Source of the DNA: a virus
DNA length: 55,640 nucleotides
Strand: one strand, 5' to 3'
Virus record (IMG/VR): IMGVR_UViG_3300027847_002824
Span: 1-55,640 of that record
The notes below the pieces were generated by a model. The model saw only the letters and a list, made by a program, of their open reading frames with translations. It made no database searches and was not told the origin of the DNA. Numbering within the stretch: position 1 is the stretch's first letter; each line of letters begins with the position of its first letter. The position numbers were made by a program, and so were the translations under genes. Of the stretch, positions 41,482 through 49,794 are shown piece after piece.

Positions 41482-41835
41482 ATGGCTCCCGATTTAAGAT
41501 GTCCAAAGAGTCCGCAGCATAAAATCAGGAAAACTGCGAGCAAAATGGCTTGGTATGGGTTAAAGAAAAATCATTCAAGCAAAAGAGGTGGCAGTCTTTG
41601 GAATTCCCTTCCTTACACAGCAAATGATCTTAAGGTACATTTAGAGAGTCAGTTTGAGGGTTGGATGACTTGGGAAATTTATGGTTCTGGGTGGAGCATA
41701 GATCATATTAAGCCGCAGTCGAGTTTTTCTTACACATCAATGGAAGATCAACAATTTCAGGAGTGTTGGGAGTTGAAAAACTTACGACCCCTTTCAAATT
41801 TAGAAAACTTGAAGAAAGGGTCGAAGTTAATTTAA
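41482..41835 (+). CDS. HNH-type endonuclease-like protein
   Basis: 117 residues. GSGWSIDHIKPQSSFSY and ECWELKNLRPLSNLENLKKG match the phage HNH pattern with DH, N and N-x-x-x-K. It lacks the Cys pairs of the other HNH proteins here. The start has no clear RBS. Probably a homing-type or DNA-processing nuclease. Confidence 0.72.
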   Translation: MAPDLRCPKSPQHKIRKTASKMAWYGLKKNHSSKRGGSLWNSLPYTANDLKVHLESQFEGWMTWEIYGSGWSIDHIKPQSSFSYTSMEDQQFQECWELKNLRPLSNLENLKKGSKLI

Positions 41836-41842
41836 CTTGTGG

Positions 41843-42031
41843 TTAGTCTTTGACTTTGCAGCAACAGTCTTCGCAGTCGCAAACGTCTTTGCAAGTGCCA
41901 TCGCAGCAGCAATGACCATCTTCGACGTTACATGTGCATTCATCAACACAGTTGTCGCAACAACTGTCAGACGCACAACCAGCAAATAGACACAAGGCAA
42001 AAGCCATTAGAAATGCGGATAGATATCGCAT
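41843..42031 (-). CDS. Cysteine-rich lipoprotein
   Basis: 62 residues. The signal peptide MRYLSAFLMAFALCLFAGC ends in a lipobox-like L-F-A-G-C, so the mature protein would be lipidated at Cys19 and exported. The mature part of about 44 residues has 15 cysteines, many adjacent (CCDNC, HCCCDG, DCCCK), with Asp/Glu between, as in metallothionein-like metal binders. AGGAGG lies directly upstream of ATG 42031. A larger upstream frame has no RBS. It may alter the host envelope, exclude other phages or bind metal; unproven. Confidence 0.75.
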   Translation of the reverse strand: MRYLSAFLMAFALCLFAGCASDSCCDNCVDECTCNVEDGHCCCDGTCKDVCDCEDCCCKVKD

Positions 42032-42084
42032 AAATCCTCCTGATATGTTAAGGTTGTAATTATCTATGGAGGGTAGGGGGAAAT

Positions 42085-42366
42085 TTGAGACATGGACAAA
42101 AACTTGTAAACAAAGTTCACAAGAAGAAATCAGAAGGAAAATGTTATCTGTGCGGGGAAGAAGATTATGCAGTTTTGGATTGTCATAGAATAATTCCCGG
42201 AGAAGATGGAGGAAGATATGTTGAATCAAATGTCCTAGTGACATGCGCTAACTGTCATAGAAAAATACATGATGATCAGATTGTGATCGACCGGAAATAT
42301 AACACAACTTCAGGAACAACTGTTTTGCATTTTTGGGACGAAGATGGTGAAGAGCAATGGGTTTAG
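42085..42366 (+). CDS. HNH endonuclease
   Basis: 93 residues from a TTG at 42085 (GGGGG upstream; no ATG in frame near). CYLCG, LDCHRIIPGEDGGRY, NVLVTCANCHRKIH give a compact zinc-bound HNH domain. It is divergent from the lipoprotein gene. The last codons (TGGGTTTAG) belong to a 13-bp direct repeat that recurs 146 bases downstream at the end of the next small frame. Confidence 0.82.
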   Translation: MRHGQKLVNKVHKKKSEGKCYLCGEEDYAVLDCHRIIPGEDGGRYVESNVLVTCANCHRKIHDDQIVIDRKYNTTSGTTVLHFWDEDGEEQWV

Positions 42367-42512
42367 AAGGAAAAGGAGAGTGTGATCATGTAAAAAAGCT
42401 TTCAGATTACCCAGAATTAGGAACAAATTTGGATAACGGCGTCACTTTGTGTGAATGTTGTCATAAAAAAACGTATGGCAAAGAAGAGTTGTACGAAGAG
42501 AAGTGGGTTTAG
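42357..42512 (+). CDS. Small HNH-remnant-like zinc protein
   Basis: 51 residues from ATG 42357, overlapping the end of the HNH gene. NGVTLCECCHKKTYGKEE resembles the C-terminal half of an HNH zinc site without the catalytic part. It ends EEKWV, close to the EEQWV end of its neighbour, and both ends share TGGGTTTAGAAGG in DNA. It may be a partial duplication or a remnant of a homing nuclease. Confidence 0.5.
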   Translation: MGLEGKGECDHVKKLSDYPELGTNLDNGVTLCECCHKKTYGKEELYEEKWV

Positions 42513-42531
42513 AAGGCTAAATACCTTCGTT

Positions 42532-42885
42532 ATGAAATCATTTAAGAACTGGCTAGAAGATGTAGGTGGGAAAAACCTGAACTCCATGGGAGCGGATATG
42601 AATCCTACGAATACTGCTCAAGACACAGGCCAAGCCGTTACTGATTTCACTTCAACAAATGCCTCGAATCCTATGATCACTAAGTTGATGGGGGCGGGAA
42701 ACGGACCACAGCAAAACAGTTTGCTCACAAAGATTTCTTCAAATGTTTTGGACACTCAAAACAACCCCAACAATCTTAAATTTGATCAAGGTGATGTCAT
42801 GCGTCAACTTTCTCTTCAATTTCTTGGGCAACCAATGAGAGGAATGATGAGACGAATGATGGCTAAAAAGATGGGGAAGAAATGA
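42532..42885 (+). CDS. Small late-type protein with MKSFKNWLED leader
   Basis: 117 residues from ATG 42532. The leader MKSFKNWLED matches that of 42882, 35896 and the minus-strand gene at 49791. The rest is Asn/Gln/Thr-rich, low in structure, with a Met/Arg/Lys-rich end (RGMMRRMMAKKMGKK). There is no RBS, but CTAAATACC lies 7 bases upstream. An internal head protein or DNA-condensing protein is plausible. Confidence 0.62.
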   Translation: MKSFKNWLEDVGGKNLNSMGADMNPTNTAQDTGQAVTDFTSTNASNPMITKLMGAGNGPQQNSLLTKISSNVLDTQNNPNNLKFDQGDVMRQLSLQFLGQPMRGMMRRMMAKKMGKK

Positions 42886-43208
42886 CGTTCAAGGAATTCT
42901 TACAGAAAGAGGATCTTCAAGGTCTCTTCGGGAATCCCGTTAAGTCCAATCCGGCCAGAGTGGATCACGCTCTTGATAAAAAGTTTTTTCAACAAGCAGC
43001 AATGACTCCTTCCACAAAAAAAAGAGGCGGAAGCGATATCAAGAGAATGTTGGGAGGACAAAAAACAATGTCCAAAGCCGTCATGCCTTCCGGTGATTTA
43101 CTAACTTCTGTAACTATAAAGCCCAATAAAGCTGGAGAATTCTTTAAGGCACCAAAAAATGGTTCGACTAAGAAAGTAAAATCTCCAATGGGACTTTCTT
43201 CAACTTAA
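42882..43208 (+). CDS. Small late-type protein with MTFKEFLQKE leader
   Basis: 108 residues, overlapping the previous stop (ATGA). The leader MTFKEFLQKEDL is followed by a basic, Pro/Ser/Lys-rich, probably flexible chain (KKRGGSDIKRMLGG). It looks like a sister of the previous gene in style. Likely a packaged protein; no known family. Confidence 0.62.
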   Translation: MTFKEFLQKEDLQGLFGNPVKSNPARVDHALDKKFFQQAAMTPSTKKRGGSDIKRMLGGQKTMSKAVMPSGDLLTSVTIKPNKAGEFFKAPKNGSTKKVKSPMGLSST

Positions 43209-43230
43209 AGCATTTTCTTTAATATACCTC

Positions 43231-43259
43231 TTGTAATGTTTTTCCCTTGGCTGTATACT
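43231..43259 (+). promoter_or_regulatory. Sigma70-like promoter of the prkA group
   Basis: TTGTAA (43231-43236), 17-base spacer, TATACT (43254-43259), then 37 bases to the prkA ATG. Confidence 0.72.
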
Positions 43260-43296
43260 CCGTGCATATTCAGTCAACTTACAAGGGGATTTGTAA

Positions 43297-45396
43297 ATGG
43301 AAAACATTAAAGAAACAACGCCGAGCAGTAACGCTCTTAAACAATATGCTTCGATGTACAATCGTGACGAGTTCCTCACGTTGAATGAGGAGATGAGTTT
43401 TGGTGAGTACATTGAACTTTTGAAGAAGAAGCCAAAGTTGGCACGTAATGCTTTTCAATACGTGTACGACACAATCATGTCCAAAGGGACAGAAACTTTC
43501 ACAAGGCATCGTCGTAAGCACACGAGATACAATTTCTTCAGTGATTCCGATTATCCAATTTTTGGACTTGAAGAAACTTTGATGGACCTTGTTGATTTTA
43601 TTCATGGTGCTGCTGGGCATTATGGAACAGAGAAGAGAGTTCTTCTTTTACACGGACCTGTTGGTTCGTCTAAATCCACAATTTGTCGTGTATTGAAAAA
43701 GGGTCTTGAAGCATACAGTCGAACTGACGAAGGTGCTTGGTACACTTACAAGTGGGTTGATCTTCCCTTTGAAGGACCAGACGGTATTTATAACACTGAT
43801 AAGTGTGATGCCGCTATGCACGACAGTCCTCTTCGTTTGCTCCCAAGAGAGATGCGAGACGAAGTGCTTAAAGACATCAACACTATCCATGTGGATCAAG
43901 CCCCTGATGGAGAAAAGCATTCCGTCTACGAATTGATTTGCGAAGGTGAGCCCAACCCTCGTTGCAAGTTGTTCATGAAAGAGCTTCTTGAAAAGTACGA
44001 TGGTGATTGGCTTAAGGTTGTTGAGAATCATATTCGTGTTGTGCGTCAGTGTCACTCTGAATCGGATCGTATTGGAATTGGAACATTCCAGCCGAAGGAC
44101 GAGAAGAACCAAGATAGCACCGAGCTTACCGGAGATATGAACTTCGCTAAGATTGGCCACTTTGGTTCTGACTCCGATCCAAGAGCTTTCAACTTCGATG
44201 GAGAGTTTGAAGTTGGAAATCGTGGAGTGGTTGAGTTCATCGAAATGTTGAAGCTCGACAATGCTTTCCTTTATGATCTTCTTGGTGTTTCTCAAGAACA
44301 CCAGATCAAGCCTAAGAAGTTCGCTCAGATTGTTGTGGATGAGCTTATCATTGCTCACACCAACAACCCTGAGTACGAAAAGCTGAAGGCCAATCAGTTC
44401 ATGGAAGCTCTACGAGACCGTACTGTTAAAGTAGATGTTCCTTATCTGCTTCGCTGGTCGGATGAGCTTAAAGTTCTGGAACAGGATTATGGTACAGATA
44501 AAGTTAAGCAGCACATCATGCCTCATACTCTTGAGATTGCGGCATTCTTCGACATCTTGACACGTCTTGAAGATGACGGTGATGGAAAGCTTGATTTGCG
44601 TGACAAAGCTAAGCTTTATGATGGTCGAGCCATCCCCGGTTGGACTGAAGATACCGTTAAAGAGCTTCGTGATAAGTTCACCGAAGAAGGGATGTCATCT
44701 GGAGTTTCGGCTCGTTACACGCAAGATAAGATTTCAAACTGTCTTGCACGACACAAGGATTACATCAATGTTTTCCATGTGATGAGCGAAATCAAGAAGG
44801 GTTTGAGCATTTCCTCTCTAATTACTAATGTAGAGGATCGTAAGCGATACGAATATTGTGCTGAACTCGCCATTAAGGAACTGGATGAAATCTTGAAGAA
44901 CGAAGTCCAAAGAGCATTGGTTGCAGACGAAAAAGCAATCGAGAGACTTTGCAACAAATACATTGACAATGTGATTGCTTATGTCAATGCAGAAAAGATG
45001 ATCCATCCAATCACAGAAGAGTTGATGGACCCTGACGAGCGATTGATGAGAAGCATCGAAGAGAAGAATGGCATCCCAGAACAGGGTTGCGATGACTTCC
45101 GACGATCTCTTGCGGCCTTTATTGGAACTCTCGTTCACAGAGGCAAGAAGTTTGCATGGGACTCTAACGAAGAGCTTAAACGAGCTTTAGAGGCCAAGGT
45201 CTTTGAAGATGTCAAGGATACAGTCAAGCTGGCTTCTCTTACCAAAGAAGCAGCCGATCTTGATCCTGAGCTTCAAGAGAAGATCGACGCAATCAAAACT
45301 CGTCTGATTAAGCAGTACGGTTATAACCAACAGTCTGCTACAGATGTGCTCGATTATGTTTCTTCCATCTTCGCTCGTGGCGATACCTCCGAGTAG
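43297..45396 (+). CDS. prkA: PrkA-type AAA+ serine protein kinase / protease-like protein
   Basis: 699 residues, full length (E. coli YeaG 644). The front has MSFGEYIELLKKKPKLARNAFQ, as in the family. Walker A is HGPVGSSKST (119-128). Then come LPFEGPDGIY, DSPLRLLPREMRDEVL, GEPNPRCKLFMKELLEKY, and the PrkA C-terminal domain (VDVPYLLRWSDELKVLE onward). In bacteria PrkA acts with YhbH/YeaH and SpoVR/YcgB in starvation and sporulation responses; both kinase and protease activities have been reported. The other two partners are encoded just downstream. Confidence 0.94.
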   Translation: MENIKETTPSSNALKQYASMYNRDEFLTLNEEMSFGEYIELLKKKPKLARNAFQYVYDTIMSKGTETFTRHRRKHTRYNFFSDSDYPIFGLEETLMDLVDFIHGAAGHYGTEKRVLLLHGPVGSSKSTICRVLKKGLEAYSRTDEGAWYTYKWVDLPFEGPDGIYNTDKCDAAMHDSPLRLLPREMRDEVLKDINTIHVDQAPDGEKHSVYELICEGEPNPRCKLFMKELLEKYDGDWLKVVENHIRVVRQCHSESDRIGIGTFQPKDEKNQDSTELTGDMNFAKIGHFGSDSDPRAFNFDGEFEVGNRGVVEFIEMLKLDNAFLYDLLGVSQEHQIKPKKFAQIVVDELIIAHTNNPEYEKLKANQFMEALRDRTVKVDVPYLLRWSDELKVLEQDYGTDKVKQHIMPHTLEIAAFFDILTRLEDDGDGKLDLRDKAKLYDGRAIPGWTEDTVKELRDKFTEEGMSSGVSARYTQDKISNCLARHKDYINVFHVMSEIKKGLSISSLITNVEDRKRYEYCAELAIKELDEILKNEVQRALVADEKAIERLCNKYIDNVIAYVNAEKMIHPITEELMDPDERLMRSIEEKNGIPEQGCDDFRRSLAAFIGTLVHRGKKFAWDSNEELKRALEAKVFEDVKDTVKLASLTKEAADLDPELQEKIDAIKTRLIKQYGYNQQSATDVLDYVSSIFARGDTSE

Positions 45397-45407
45397 GTGA
45401 CTGAGTG

Positions 45408-45452
45408 GCGGTGACGGTGGAAGCTCCATAGCTCTGCCGTTACCGCTTTTTT
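45408..45452 (+). terminator. Terminator between prkA and yhbH
   Basis: GCGGTGACGG/CCGTTACCGC (one G-U pair) with a 19-base loop and six T's. It would reduce readthrough from prkA into the downstream genes, setting their ratio. Confidence 0.82.
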
Positions 45453-45478
45453 CTTAAAAGGCTTACAAGGAAAAGATC

Positions 45479-46741
45479 ATGCCGAAGCGAATTCAAGAAG
45501 ACCACAAAAAATTCCGGGATGTAATTTCCGGTAGAACAAGACGTGAGCTAAAACGTCTCATCAGCAATGGTGGGCTTGTTCGTCGTCGTCCAAAGGGCGG
45601 CAAGATGACGATTAGCATTCCTCAAATCGATATTCCTCACTTTGTCTTTGGAGACAATGGAGAGGGAGTTGGAAGAGGGCCGGGCAAAGAAGGTGACGTT
45701 GTTGGTCGTGATCCACAACCGGGTCAAGGCGAAGGCGGTGCCGGTGAAGACCCCGGTGAAGGCATCAACATTACGATAGACATGGATGATGTTTATCGTT
45801 TGATGGAGGAAGATTTAGAGCTTCCTCGAATGAGGCCCAAACCTAATGAAACTTTTGAAAGTGTCAGAATCAGATATAATGACATTTCTAAAGTTGGCTT
45901 AAACTCTTTGCGTCATCCTCGACGCACGATGATGGAAGCAATGAAGCGTCTGGCTATGACTGGGCAACTGGATGATCTTCATTATGCGAATAATTCAAAA
46001 ATTCCAATGAAGATCATTACTCCAATCAATAGTGATTTTAGGTATCGTCAGTTTAAGGAAATAAAGATACCTTCTTCGAATGCTGTCATCTTCTTCGCAA
46101 GAGACTGTTCTGGCTCTATGGATGATTACAGATGCGACATCGTTAGCGATATGTCGTGGTGGATTGATTGCTGGATCAGAAGGTTCTACAAGAGAGTTGA
46201 GAGATGCTACTTCGTTCATGATACTCGTGCTCAAGAGGTCAACGAAGAAGAATTCTACAGCTATCGATATGGCGGCGGAACAATGTGTTCTTCTGCGTTT
46301 CGATCAATTGCTGATCAGCTTGAGAACAGATTCCCGCCATCTAACTTTAATGTCTACATCTTTTACTTCTCTGATGGAGACAACTGGGGTGGAGATAATC
46401 AGAAGATGGTTGAAATCATCAAAGAAGAGCTTGGTCCAGACAGGATCAACATGATTGGCATTTCTCAGATTTGCTCTTGGAGATATCAAGATAGCGTTAA
46501 GGCGTATATTGATGAATCTCTTAAGAACGGAAAACTCAATAAAGACTATTTGAGAACTGCGGGGATTGGACAAGACGAAGAAGACAACGATAGTGACACT
46601 AACTCTTTCGGAGGCAATTGGGGATATTCTCCAGATTTGTCAGAAGAGGATAGAAACTCTCAAATCATTGGTGCCATTAAAAGATTGTTAGCGGCAGATC
46701 AATCAGTTGGAGCATCCCTTGATTATGTGGGAGGAGACTGA
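45479..46741 (+). CDS. YhbH/YeaH-family (DUF444) vWA protein
   Basis: 420 residues. The start, RIQEDHKKFRDVISGRTRREL, and the Gly-rich acidic linker (GEGVGRGPGKEGDVVG) are typical of DUF444. The C-terminal half is a von Willebrand A domain with MIDAS DCSGS (209-213) and later FYFSDGDNWGG. This is the partner of PrkA in bacteria, perhaps as substrate or adaptor. It is 82 bases after prkA behind a terminator, and overlaps the next gene by one base (TGATG). Confidence 0.92.
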   Translation: MPKRIQEDHKKFRDVISGRTRRELKRLISNGGLVRRRPKGGKMTISIPQIDIPHFVFGDNGEGVGRGPGKEGDVVGRDPQPGQGEGGAGEDPGEGINITIDMDDVYRLMEEDLELPRMRPKPNETFESVRIRYNDISKVGLNSLRHPRRTMMEAMKRLAMTGQLDDLHYANNSKIPMKIITPINSDFRYRQFKEIKIPSSNAVIFFARDCSGSMDDYRCDIVSDMSWWIDCWIRRFYKRVERCYFVHDTRAQEVNEEEFYSYRYGGGTMCSSAFRSIADQLENRFPPSNFNVYIFYFSDGDNWGGDNQKMVEIIKEELGPDRINMIGISQICSWRYQDSVKAYIDESLKNGKLNKDYLRTAGIGQDEEDNDSDTNSFGGNWGYSPDLSEEDRNSQIIGAIKRLLAADQSVGASLDYVGGD

Positions 46742-47790
46742 TGGATCAAACCCAAGGGTTTGTCGATCAATCTTTAGCTACTTGTTACAATTACATTCAC
46801 ACAGGAAGATGTAACAAGGCAATACAGATGTTATCTGTAATTAGAAAAATCGATTCAAACAATCCCATGATTTTGAGATTGCTTGATTTGATTCATGCGC
46901 CTTGTCGTAGCGAAGAAGAGCCGACTCAAGTTATAGACTTTTTTGGGCAGTATTGGGAAGGTCAGTCCCTTGATGGAAAATCCATAGAGATTTTTTGCGA
47001 TCAAGGGATGGGCGACACAATCAATATGCTTCGCTATTTGGATGTGATGAAAGAGGCGTGGGATTGCAAAATTGTCTTAAACAATTATGCCTACTATAAC
47101 GACTTCAAAGAGCTTCTGGAACAAATCCCAGCTATCCATAAATTTACGAACGAACACATCAAGTGTGATTACAACACAAATATATTAAGTATTCCGGCGT
47201 TGCTGAATGGACTTAAACATGCTGTTTACTATCCCGTACATTTTCTGAACTTGCTCGACCAGTCGGATATTCCAACACAGTCGGAGTTAGTACCCATGAA
47301 GGAGGTGAACCACACTTTGGGGAAACCGAGCGTGGGAATATCGTGGAAGAGCAATTCAGAGAATGTTTTATCACAGAAGAAATCTGTTCCAGATGATCAA
47401 CATGAAGATTTTTTAGATTGGTGTGACGACTCTGGGGTTTATTTATATGGAATCCATCCTGATGCTATGTGGCATCCGCTTAAAAACTTATCAGATACAG
47501 CGAGTGCGATAGCTGAAATGGATGTGATAGTGTCTGTAGACACTGTGGTTCTTCACTTGGCTGGAGCAATGGGCAAACCAACTTTTGGATTGTTGCCATT
47601 TGAAGCTGATCCTAGATGGAGCAAGTGTGGCAACAGTGAAGTGATATATGATTTTGGAGAAACCAAGAAATATGAAACTTCTCTCTGGTATCCTTCTGTA
47701 AGAATGTTTAGACAAGAAAAAGAAGGAGATTGGAGTCATCCACTCAATAGGATCAAAGAAGAGCTTGCATCTTTATGTGAGATGAAGTAA
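46741..47790 (+). CDS. TPR and GT9-like glycosyltransferase protein
   Basis: 349 residues. A short TPR-like N-terminus (CYNYIHTGRCNKAIQMLSVI) leads to a GT-B fold: FCDQGMGDTINMLRYL, PSVGISWKSNSEN, then TASAIAEMDVIVSVDTVVLH and LAGAMGKPTFGLLP, ending in WYPSVRMFRQ. This is the pattern of GT9 (heptosyltransferase-type) enzymes attached to TPRs. Donor unknown; ADP-heptose is an attractive candidate because HldE is encoded in the same window. Its place inside the prkA/yhbH/spoVR group is not the usual bacterial order. GGAGGAG precedes the ATG. Confidence 0.78.
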   Translation: MDQTQGFVDQSLATCYNYIHTGRCNKAIQMLSVIRKIDSNNPMILRLLDLIHAPCRSEEEPTQVIDFFGQYWEGQSLDGKSIEIFCDQGMGDTINMLRYLDVMKEAWDCKIVLNNYAYYNDFKELLEQIPAIHKFTNEHIKCDYNTNILSIPALLNGLKHAVYYPVHFLNLLDQSDIPTQSELVPMKEVNHTLGKPSVGISWKSNSENVLSQKKSVPDDQHEDFLDWCDDSGVYLYGIHPDAMWHPLKNLSDTASAIAEMDVIVSVDTVVLHLAGAMGKPTFGLLPFEADPRWSKCGNSEVIYDFGETKKYETSLWYPSVRMFRQEKEGDWSHPLNRIKEELASLCEMK

Positions 47791-47830
47791 CATAAAGATT
47801 CAAGAGTGAGTATATTTAAGGAATTTTAGG

Positions 47831-49432
47831 ATGACTAAATCAAGAATGATGAGCGGCTCTCCCTTGTTGGAGGGTGACAATACAATTCCGGGTCTGAAGA
47901 TCCACAAAGAAGTAAATGATCTCATTCCTCGCATTCATGAAGAGTGTAAGAAGATGGGGTTGGATTACTATCCAACTATTGTCGAGTTTGTCAGATATGA
48001 TGAGATGTCTGAGATCGCTAGTTATGGTGGATTCCCAGTGAGATATCCTCATTGGAAGTGGGGTATGGAATACGAACAAATGGCTCAGGGATACGAGCAC
48101 AATCAGTATCGTATTAGTGAAATGGTCATCAATACCAATCCATGTTACATCTACTGTATGGACTCCAATACGCTTGTCGATAACGTGGATGTAATTTGCC
48201 ATGCTATCGGGCACAATGATTTCTTTAAGAACAATGTGTTCTTTGAGCCAACTGACAATAACATGATGAATAAGTTGGCTAATCATAGCACTCGTATTAG
48301 AAACTACATTGCTCGATGGGGCAGTGAAGTGGTGACTGAATTTATTGATCAATGCTTGAGGGTTGAAACTCTTATTGATTCTCGTATTGCATGGAGAAAA
48401 AAGGAGATTGTGAATGTGAATTTGAAAGACGATAGAGAATATCGTTTTCCTAATCGTCTTACGTCAACTCATGGATACATGGATGAGTGGGTTAACCAAA
48501 AAGATTTCATTGACGAACAACATGAAGAAATTGAGAAAAAGGAAGCTGCTGATTTCTTAGATATTTATGGAAAGCCTACTCGTAATATCATGGGGTACTT
48601 AAAAGATAAAGCTCCAATGAAACCGTGGCAACAAGATATCATTACCATGCTCTATGAAGAGAGTATGTATTTTGCACCACAAAGACAAACTAAGATGATC
48701 AATGAAGGCTGGGCTAGTTTTGTAGACTATCATCTCCTTTGCAGAGAGGGATTAGCATCTCTTGGCCAAGAGAATGAAGCAGACGGTATTTGGCATTACG
48801 CTGAACACAAGATGCGAGTTCTTGGCGGCAAGTACAGCATGAACCCATACAAGCTTGGATACGAAATTCTTTTGGACATCGAAGATCGATGGAACAAAGG
48901 AAAGTTTGGAAGAGAATGGGAAGAGTGCAAGGACATGCAAGAAAAAGAAAACTGGGATAAGAAACTCGGTCTTGGTATGGACAAAGTATTTGACGTTCGT
49001 AAGCACTACAATGATTACACGTTGATTAGTGAGTTTTTCACAAGAGAACTTTGTGAGAAGAAAGAGTTCTTTGAATACAGAAAATTCCCTAATGGGGAAT
49101 GGAAGATAATCAACAGAGATTTTGACTCAATCAAAGCTAACTTGCTTAAGAAGTATCTTAACGGTGGATTGCCTGATATCAGATTAGCTGATCCTAATCA
49201 TCTGGGAAAAGGTTGGTTCTTCTTGCAACATTATGCAGATGGTAGACCGTTGTATGACAAGTACGTCAGGGAAGTTCTTCCATCTATTTACAGGCTATGG
49301 AGAAACGTAGTAGTTATAGCCACGAAGAACATGGATGACGTGGAGTTTGTCTATATTTGTGATGGACCAAATCCAGAGAAAGACATTCACGTAATGGAGC
49401 GAGATGATTACGAAAAGGAATTTATCAAATGA
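47831..49432 (+). CDS. SpoVR/YcgB-family protein
   Basis: 533 residues, full length. Typical segments are IHEECKKMGLDYYPTIVEFV, YGGFPVRYPHWKWGMEYEQM, NPCYIYCMDSN, VICHAIGHNDFFKNN and GWASFVDYHLL (all shared by SpoVR/YcgB). The histidines in CHAIGHNDFF and the Glu of INEGWASF suggest a metal-site-like arrangement. In Bacillus SpoVR is needed for spore cortex; in E. coli YcgB is linked to PrkA/YeaG. This completes the three-protein module in one phage locus. Confidence 0.94.
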   Translation: MTKSRMMSGSPLLEGDNTIPGLKIHKEVNDLIPRIHEECKKMGLDYYPTIVEFVRYDEMSEIASYGGFPVRYPHWKWGMEYEQMAQGYEHNQYRISEMVINTNPCYIYCMDSNTLVDNVDVICHAIGHNDFFKNNVFFEPTDNNMMNKLANHSTRIRNYIARWGSEVVTEFIDQCLRVETLIDSRIAWRKKEIVNVNLKDDREYRFPNRLTSTHGYMDEWVNQKDFIDEQHEEIEKKEAADFLDIYGKPTRNIMGYLKDKAPMKPWQQDIITMLYEESMYFAPQRQTKMINEGWASFVDYHLLCREGLASLGQENEADGIWHYAEHKMRVLGGKYSMNPYKLGYEILLDIEDRWNKGKFGREWEECKDMQEKENWDKKLGLGMDKVFDVRKHYNDYTLISEFFTRELCEKKEFFEYRKFPNGEWKIINRDFDSIKANLLKKYLNGGLPDIRLADPNHLGKGWFFLQHYADGRPLYDKYVREVLPSIYRLWRNVVVIATKNMDDVEFVYICDGPNPEKDIHVMERDDYEKEFIK

Positions 49433-49794
49433 CAGAAACTAAAAAGTTAAGCCGCAAGGCTAAGAATCGTGCTCAAAAAGAAGCATCTGGTGTCACTAAA
49501 AAGAGACCCAGAAGGGTTTCTGCAACACAAAAATTGCGTCGGAAAGAGAATTTGAAAGCAAAGAAAAAGATTGCCGCCGAAAAGCGTGAAGTCCAAATGC
49601 TTGAGCATCTTGTCAAAAATGGCTGGACTCGCAGTGGATTAAAGAACGATGTCTGGACTCTTGGAGCTTGGAAAGACGGTTTTGAGGACTGCAAGACCAG
49701 TTTGTGTAAAGCTTATAGAATTCAACTGAAGCTTGATAGCGAAGGTTATGAGAGACCACAGGGTATGGATGATGACTTGATGGACAACCTTTAA
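49429..49794 (+). CDS. Unknown very basic protein
   Basis: 121 residues, overlapping the spoVR stop (ATGA). The first 60 residues are Lys/Arg/Ala-rich (SRKAKNRAQKEAS; KLRRKENLKAKKK), and the rest is a small domain with ALG-type strands and WKDGFEDCKTS. It could bind nucleic acid. It overlaps a convergent gene by 4 bases. Function unknown. Confidence 0.65.
   Translation: MTETKKLSRKAKNRAQKEASGVTKKRPRRVSATQKLRRKENLKAKKKIAAEKREVQMLEHLVKNGWTRSGLKNDVWTLGAWKDGFEDCKTSLCKAYRIQLKLDSEGYERPQGMDDDLMDNL

Noticed and set aside
12449-42532. ATAAATA/CTAAATA motifs near several starts as T4-type late promoters
   Set aside because: They occur at 12450, 13608, 21218, 39814 and 42517, but in AT-rich DNA of this length a dozen or so such 7-mers are expected by chance, and position relative to start varies. 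Not listed as features.
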